Assembly: GCA_002727895.1 (NCBI GenBank)
Contig: PBUO01000047.1
Location: forward strand, 3,441 to 10,764
Source: Acidimicrobiaceae bacterium
GTDB taxonomy: Bacteria > Actinomycetota > Acidimicrobiia > Acidimicrobiales > MedAcidi-G1
DNA: 7,324 nt
Direction: 5' to 3'
The position numbers and the translations under genes are program-made. Positions 5,076 through 7,324 of this stretch are shown piece after piece. Position 1 is the first letter of the stretch; every line of letters starts with the position of its first letter. Below the pieces are notes generated by a model, which did not search any database, was not told the origin of the DNA, and saw only the letters and a program-made list of their open reading frames with translations.

Positions 5076-6581
5076 TCAGGTTGGGCGGAGCTCCTGGTGG
5101 GCGCCGTCGACGGTGAGGTCGAACGACGCCCAACCGCCGGCCGCGTCGACGGGTTCGACCGTGCCGTCGGGACGCACCAGGGTCCACGTGCCATCGGCCG
5201 GCAGGCCGGTCACCGAGAGCGACGTCCGACCGCCGGCCAAACTGGCGTTGCGGGCCCGGCCGGCCAGGTGCAGTGCCGTGCCGTCCCACCGGGCCTCGCT
5301 GAGGGCCACATCGGGGAAATCGACGCCGACCACGGTCGGCTCGTCGAACCGGTCGTCCGCCGGCTGGGTGAAGATTCGGCTCCACGCCCCCGGCGTGCAC
5401 GCCCAGCCGGCCATGACCCGCGCGTTGAGTTGTCCCCGGGGGTGCGGCTCACCGAGGCCGAAGCCGTACACGTGCTCCCCGAGGTCGTCGTCCACGGTCG
5501 GTTCGTGGAGGCCGTCGAGCACGGCCCAGATCCGGTCCTTCACCGTCCCGTCGTCGAACTCGGCGGTCTGCATGGCCAGGAGCGAGGCGAAGCCGGGGTC
5601 GGCCAGCAGACCCGGCGCCTCCGGGGTCGGCGGGTGGTCGCCGTCGAGGCCGGCGACGGTGACGGCCAACTCCCACGCGGAGCGGGCCACGTCGGGGCGT
5701 TGCGGCGCCAGGTACCAGACGGGCGCCATGAGGCCCATCGGGCTGGACACGTGCTCGTCGACGATGGGGTCGTAGTAGAGGTCCATTGCCACAGGACGCC
5801 CGTCTTGCCAGGTGACGTAGTTGTCGACAGCGTGGTCCCACCACGGTTCGAAGACGGCGTGGTGGTCGGTGCCAAGAAGGTTGTCGTGCAGCCTCAGACC
5901 GAGGCCGGCGCCGCTCAGTCAATAGGGCCAGATCTTGGTGTTCTCGCAGTGGACGCCGATGGGCCGGTCCCGCCACTGGTCGGCGAGGTGGGCGGCGATC
6001 CCGGAGTGGGTCCAGGTGAAGGTGTGCTCGCCATCGCGGACCATGTCGAACGGCTGGTTCCAGCGGTCGTCACCGGTGACGTGGCGGTGCAGGCCAAGTA
6101 GGAGGCCAAAGAAGCCCTTGAAGAACAGCATCCCGTCGGCAGCTATGGGGTCCATCTGGACGCCGTAGGGGGCGATGCCGTTGGCCGTCCAGCCAGGCAC
6201 GTCATAGTCGCCCCACAGTTCTTCGGGGATGAGCGGCCGCCAGTCCTCAGGGTACGAGCCGCGGTCGGGGTCAGGGCCGAACTGGGTCAGCCAGTCCGAC
6301 GCCGCCCACCAGCCGGTGTGCCGTTCGACGAGCTCGTCGAGGATTCGGGCGTAGGGCTCCCGCCAAGCAGGAGTGCGGTCGGCCATGAGCGCCATGGAGT
6401 AGGCGGAGTCGACGAGGTCGAAGCGGTGCCACGACAACATGGGCTCGCCGGTGCGGTCGTCCCAGTGGGGATGGGGCTGGCCTTCGCGACTCCAGTCGTC
6501 GGGGGTGGTGGCCTTGCGGTGCAGGTAACGCAGCCAGCCCAGGGACCGATCGTCGAGCGGAGCGGGGTTGGAGCCTGTCAC
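5076..6581 (-). CDS. Candidate selenoprotein: linalool dehydratase/isomerase-family protein, Sec221 (501 aa, UGA readthrough)
   Basis: One frame runs from GTG (6579-6581) to TGA (5076-5078), with one internal TGA at 5919-5921 (codon 221). Both flanks read as one LDI-like alpha/alpha-barrel protein: HRFDLVDSAYSMAL (52-65), FFKGFFGLLLGLHRHVTG (153-170), HCENTKIWPY (211-220), then LSGAGLGLRLHDNLLGTD (222-239) and YYDPIVDEHVSSPMGLMAPVWYL. Cys212-x8-UGA matches the CEPDNYFVQC active-site Cys pair I recall for Castellaniella LDI, so residue 221 would be Sec in place of the second cysteine. A SECIS-like hairpin follows the UGA. LDI's proposed catalytic His129 aligns with Phe157, so the reaction probably differs from linalool chemistry. 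A beta-rich domain (about 419-499) closes the protein. No signal peptide is seen; it is probably cytoplasmic. The GTG overlaps the DDAH stop (GTGA). A nonsense mutation or sequencing error remains the alternative. Confidence 0.82.
5889..5907 (-). promoter_or_regulatory. Candidate bacterial SECIS hairpin with GGUCU apical loop
   Basis: In the mRNA (minus strand) CGGCCUC pairs with GAGGCUG, a 7-bp stem with one G-U pair, closing a 5-base loop GGUCU at 5896-5900. Eighteen bases (5901-5918) separate the UGA from the loop, within the known bacterial range. From memory the E. coli fdhF element has the same 18-base spacing and the same GGUCU. The loop starts with GGU, the feature SelB reads. The 3' arm includes AGG (Arg230), the only non-CGN arginine codon of 32 in the gene, which suggests selection for pairing. 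The fdhF bulged U is not reproduced; the corresponding U looks paired. Confidence 0.78.
5919..5921 (-). other. In-frame UGA proposed to encode selenocysteine
   Basis: The codon order is TGG CCC TAT TGA CTG AGC GGC, reading W-P-Y-Sec-L-S-G. The base after the UGA is C, a context that favours recoding over termination in bacteria. TGA is not reassigned in general here, since all seven genes in the window also end with TGA. A Cys codon (TGC or TGT) would be one substitution away. Confidence 0.78.
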
Positions 6582-7324
6582 GGCGAGCGTTCGTCGAAGA
6601 GGAGGCTGCAGCACGTCAAGGCGCCCTCGGCCCGGGCCAGCTCGGAGGCGTCGACGAGGTGGACGTCGAGGCCGGCGTCGGTGAGGCGATCGGCGGTCCG
6701 GGGGAAGGCCGCCGCGGCGAGGATCGAGCTGCCGATCCGCACCACATTGGCCCCGTCGGGCTCGGTCGGGTCCACGGCGATACAGCGTCGGCCCTTGAAC
6801 CGGTCCACGTCCACCCAGTCGGGGTTGGCGAGCAGGAGGTCGTCGCCGGCGACGGTGACCGCCGACTTGAGGTGTAGGCAGCCGGTGACTTCGATGGCGT
6901 GGACCCGGTAGCCGTGGTCGGCCACCGCGACCTGGAACTGGTCGATGGCGTGGCGGTCGCTGCGGGTGGTCAGCCCGATCCACACGTCGCGGCCCGCCAC
7001 CAGCACGTCACCGCCGTCCACGATGCCGGGCGCCTCGATGGCCACGATGTCGCGGTACGGGGCCAGGGCGCGTTCGATCGTTGGGCGTTCGCCGCGGCGC
7101 GACTCGGCGCCTGGTCGGGTGAGGATCGCCACGTGGTCGAGTACGACGGCCGCGTCCTCAACGAACACCGAGTCGGGCAGGTCCGGTTCGGCAGGGAGGC
7201 GCTCGACCCGGCAGCCCAAGTGGGCGAGCGCCGCCTCGTAGGCGGCGTGCTGGGCCCGGGCGACGTCGACATCGATGGGGGTGCGTTCAAGGTAGGTCAG
7301 TTCGCAGTCCCCGATGGCGGGGCT
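6578..7324 (-). CDS. Dimethylarginine dimethylaminohydrolase-like protein (5' end outside window)
   Basis: The frame is open to the window edge, giving 248 visible residues; full-length relatives are about 255-260, so only a short N-terminus is missing. It is an amidinotransferase-fold guanidine hydrolase. The visible start CELTYLERTPIDVDVARAQH (7-26) is typical of DDAH. LPDSVFVEDAAVVLD (49-63) carries the substrate-binding acidic residues. IVDGGDVL (101-108) holds Asp103, equivalent to the catalytic acid of human DDAH1. GCLHLKSAVT (148-157) holds the catalytic His151. LTCCSLLF (236-243) holds the nucleophile, most likely Cys239. All catalytic residues are present, so an active enzyme is likely. 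DDAH converts methylated arginine to citrulline and an amine; related hydrolases take other guanidines, so the substrate is not certain. Its TGA overlaps the GTG of the LDI-family gene by four bases (GTGA), suggesting translational coupling. An internal TTG start (7219) would delete conserved residues. Confidence 0.87.
   Translation of the reverse strand, partial: SPAIGDCELTYLERTPIDVDVARAQHAAYEAALAHLGCRVERLPAEPDLPDSVFVEDAAVVLDHVAILTRPGAESRRGERPTIERALAPYRDIVAIEAPGIVDGGDVLVAGRDVWIGLTTRSDRHAIDQFQVAVADHGYRVHAIEVTGCLHLKSAVTVAGDDLLLANPDWVDVDRFKGRRCIAVDPTEPDGANVVRIGSSILAAAAFPRTADRLTDAGLDVHLVDASELARAEGALTCCSLLFDERSP

Noticed and set aside
4241..5116. 291-residue + strand ORF
   Set aside because: It is antisense to the decarboxylase for its first part, and beyond that is Arg/Ser/Pro/Thr-rich like other shadows. 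It has no recognisable domain and no ribosome site.
5076..5792. Independent 238-residue gene starting at GTG 5790-5792
   Set aside because: No ribosome site precedes this GTG, and 42 in-frame codons upstream of it continue LDI-like sequence back to the TGA. It is the C-terminal half of the selenoprotein candidate.
5919..5921. UGA read as tryptophan by a variant genetic code
   Set aside because: All seven genes in the window end with TGA, tryptophan is encoded by TGG throughout, and the family position calls for Cys.
5919..6983. Extended minus-strand ORF of 354 residues
   Set aside because: The part above 6581 overlaps the DDAH-like gene in another frame and is Arg/Pro-rich shadow sequence. 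The GTG at 6581 is the supported start.
1..7324. CRISPR arrays, insertion sequences, tandem repeats
   Set aside because: No regularly spaced repeats, transposase motifs or terminal inverted repeats were seen.

Overview
The window is very GC-rich, with codons that almost always end in G or C. Every gene whose end is visible stops with TGA. Together with the gene families present, this suggests a high-GC actinomycete-like bacterium, perhaps a marine Acidimicrobiia-type lineage. That placement is an inference; there is no rRNA or other marker gene here.

Layout. On the + strand, 1-453 is the C-terminal half of an EamA/DMT-type membrane transporter, followed at 496-1389 by a crotonase-superfamily protein. 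This pair converges on the minus-strand genes at a small GC-rich hairpin (1378-1398). Everything to the right is on the minus strand. In transcription order (right to left) it holds a dimethylarginine dimethylaminohydrolase-like gene cut by the window edge (6578-7324), a linalool dehydratase/isomerase (LDI)-family gene (5076-6581), a roughly 490-base stretch with no confident gene (4586-5075), a group II PLP-dependent decarboxylase (3215-4585), a DUF6159-like integral membrane protein (2250-3059), and a PaaG-like enoyl-CoA hydratase/isomerase (1410-2198).

The main discovery is in the LDI-family gene. Its reading frame is interrupted by one in-frame TGA at 5919-5921, and LDI-like coding sequence continues in the same frame on both sides. 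The TGA sits where the family is expected to carry the second Cys of a Cys-x8-Cys active-site pair. Exactly 18 nt after the UGA there is a hairpin whose apical loop is GGUCU, the same loop and spacing that I recall for the E. coli fdhF SECIS. The 3' arm of the hairpin contains the only non-CGN arginine codon (AGG) among the 32 arginine codons of the gene. The best reading is one 501-residue selenoprotein with selenocysteine at residue 221, replacing a catalytic-type cysteine. A conventional gene caller would split it into two ORFs, or call a pseudogene. To my knowledge selenocysteine has not been described in the LDI family, but I could not search for this.

How the genes work together. The DDAH-like gene and the selenoprotein gene overlap by four bases (GTGA), so they are probably co-transcribed and translationally coupled. 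The two crotonase-fold proteins point to acyl-CoA metabolism. No shared pathway for the whole window is evident. No selA, selB, selC or selD is visible, so the Sec machinery would have to be elsewhere in the genome.
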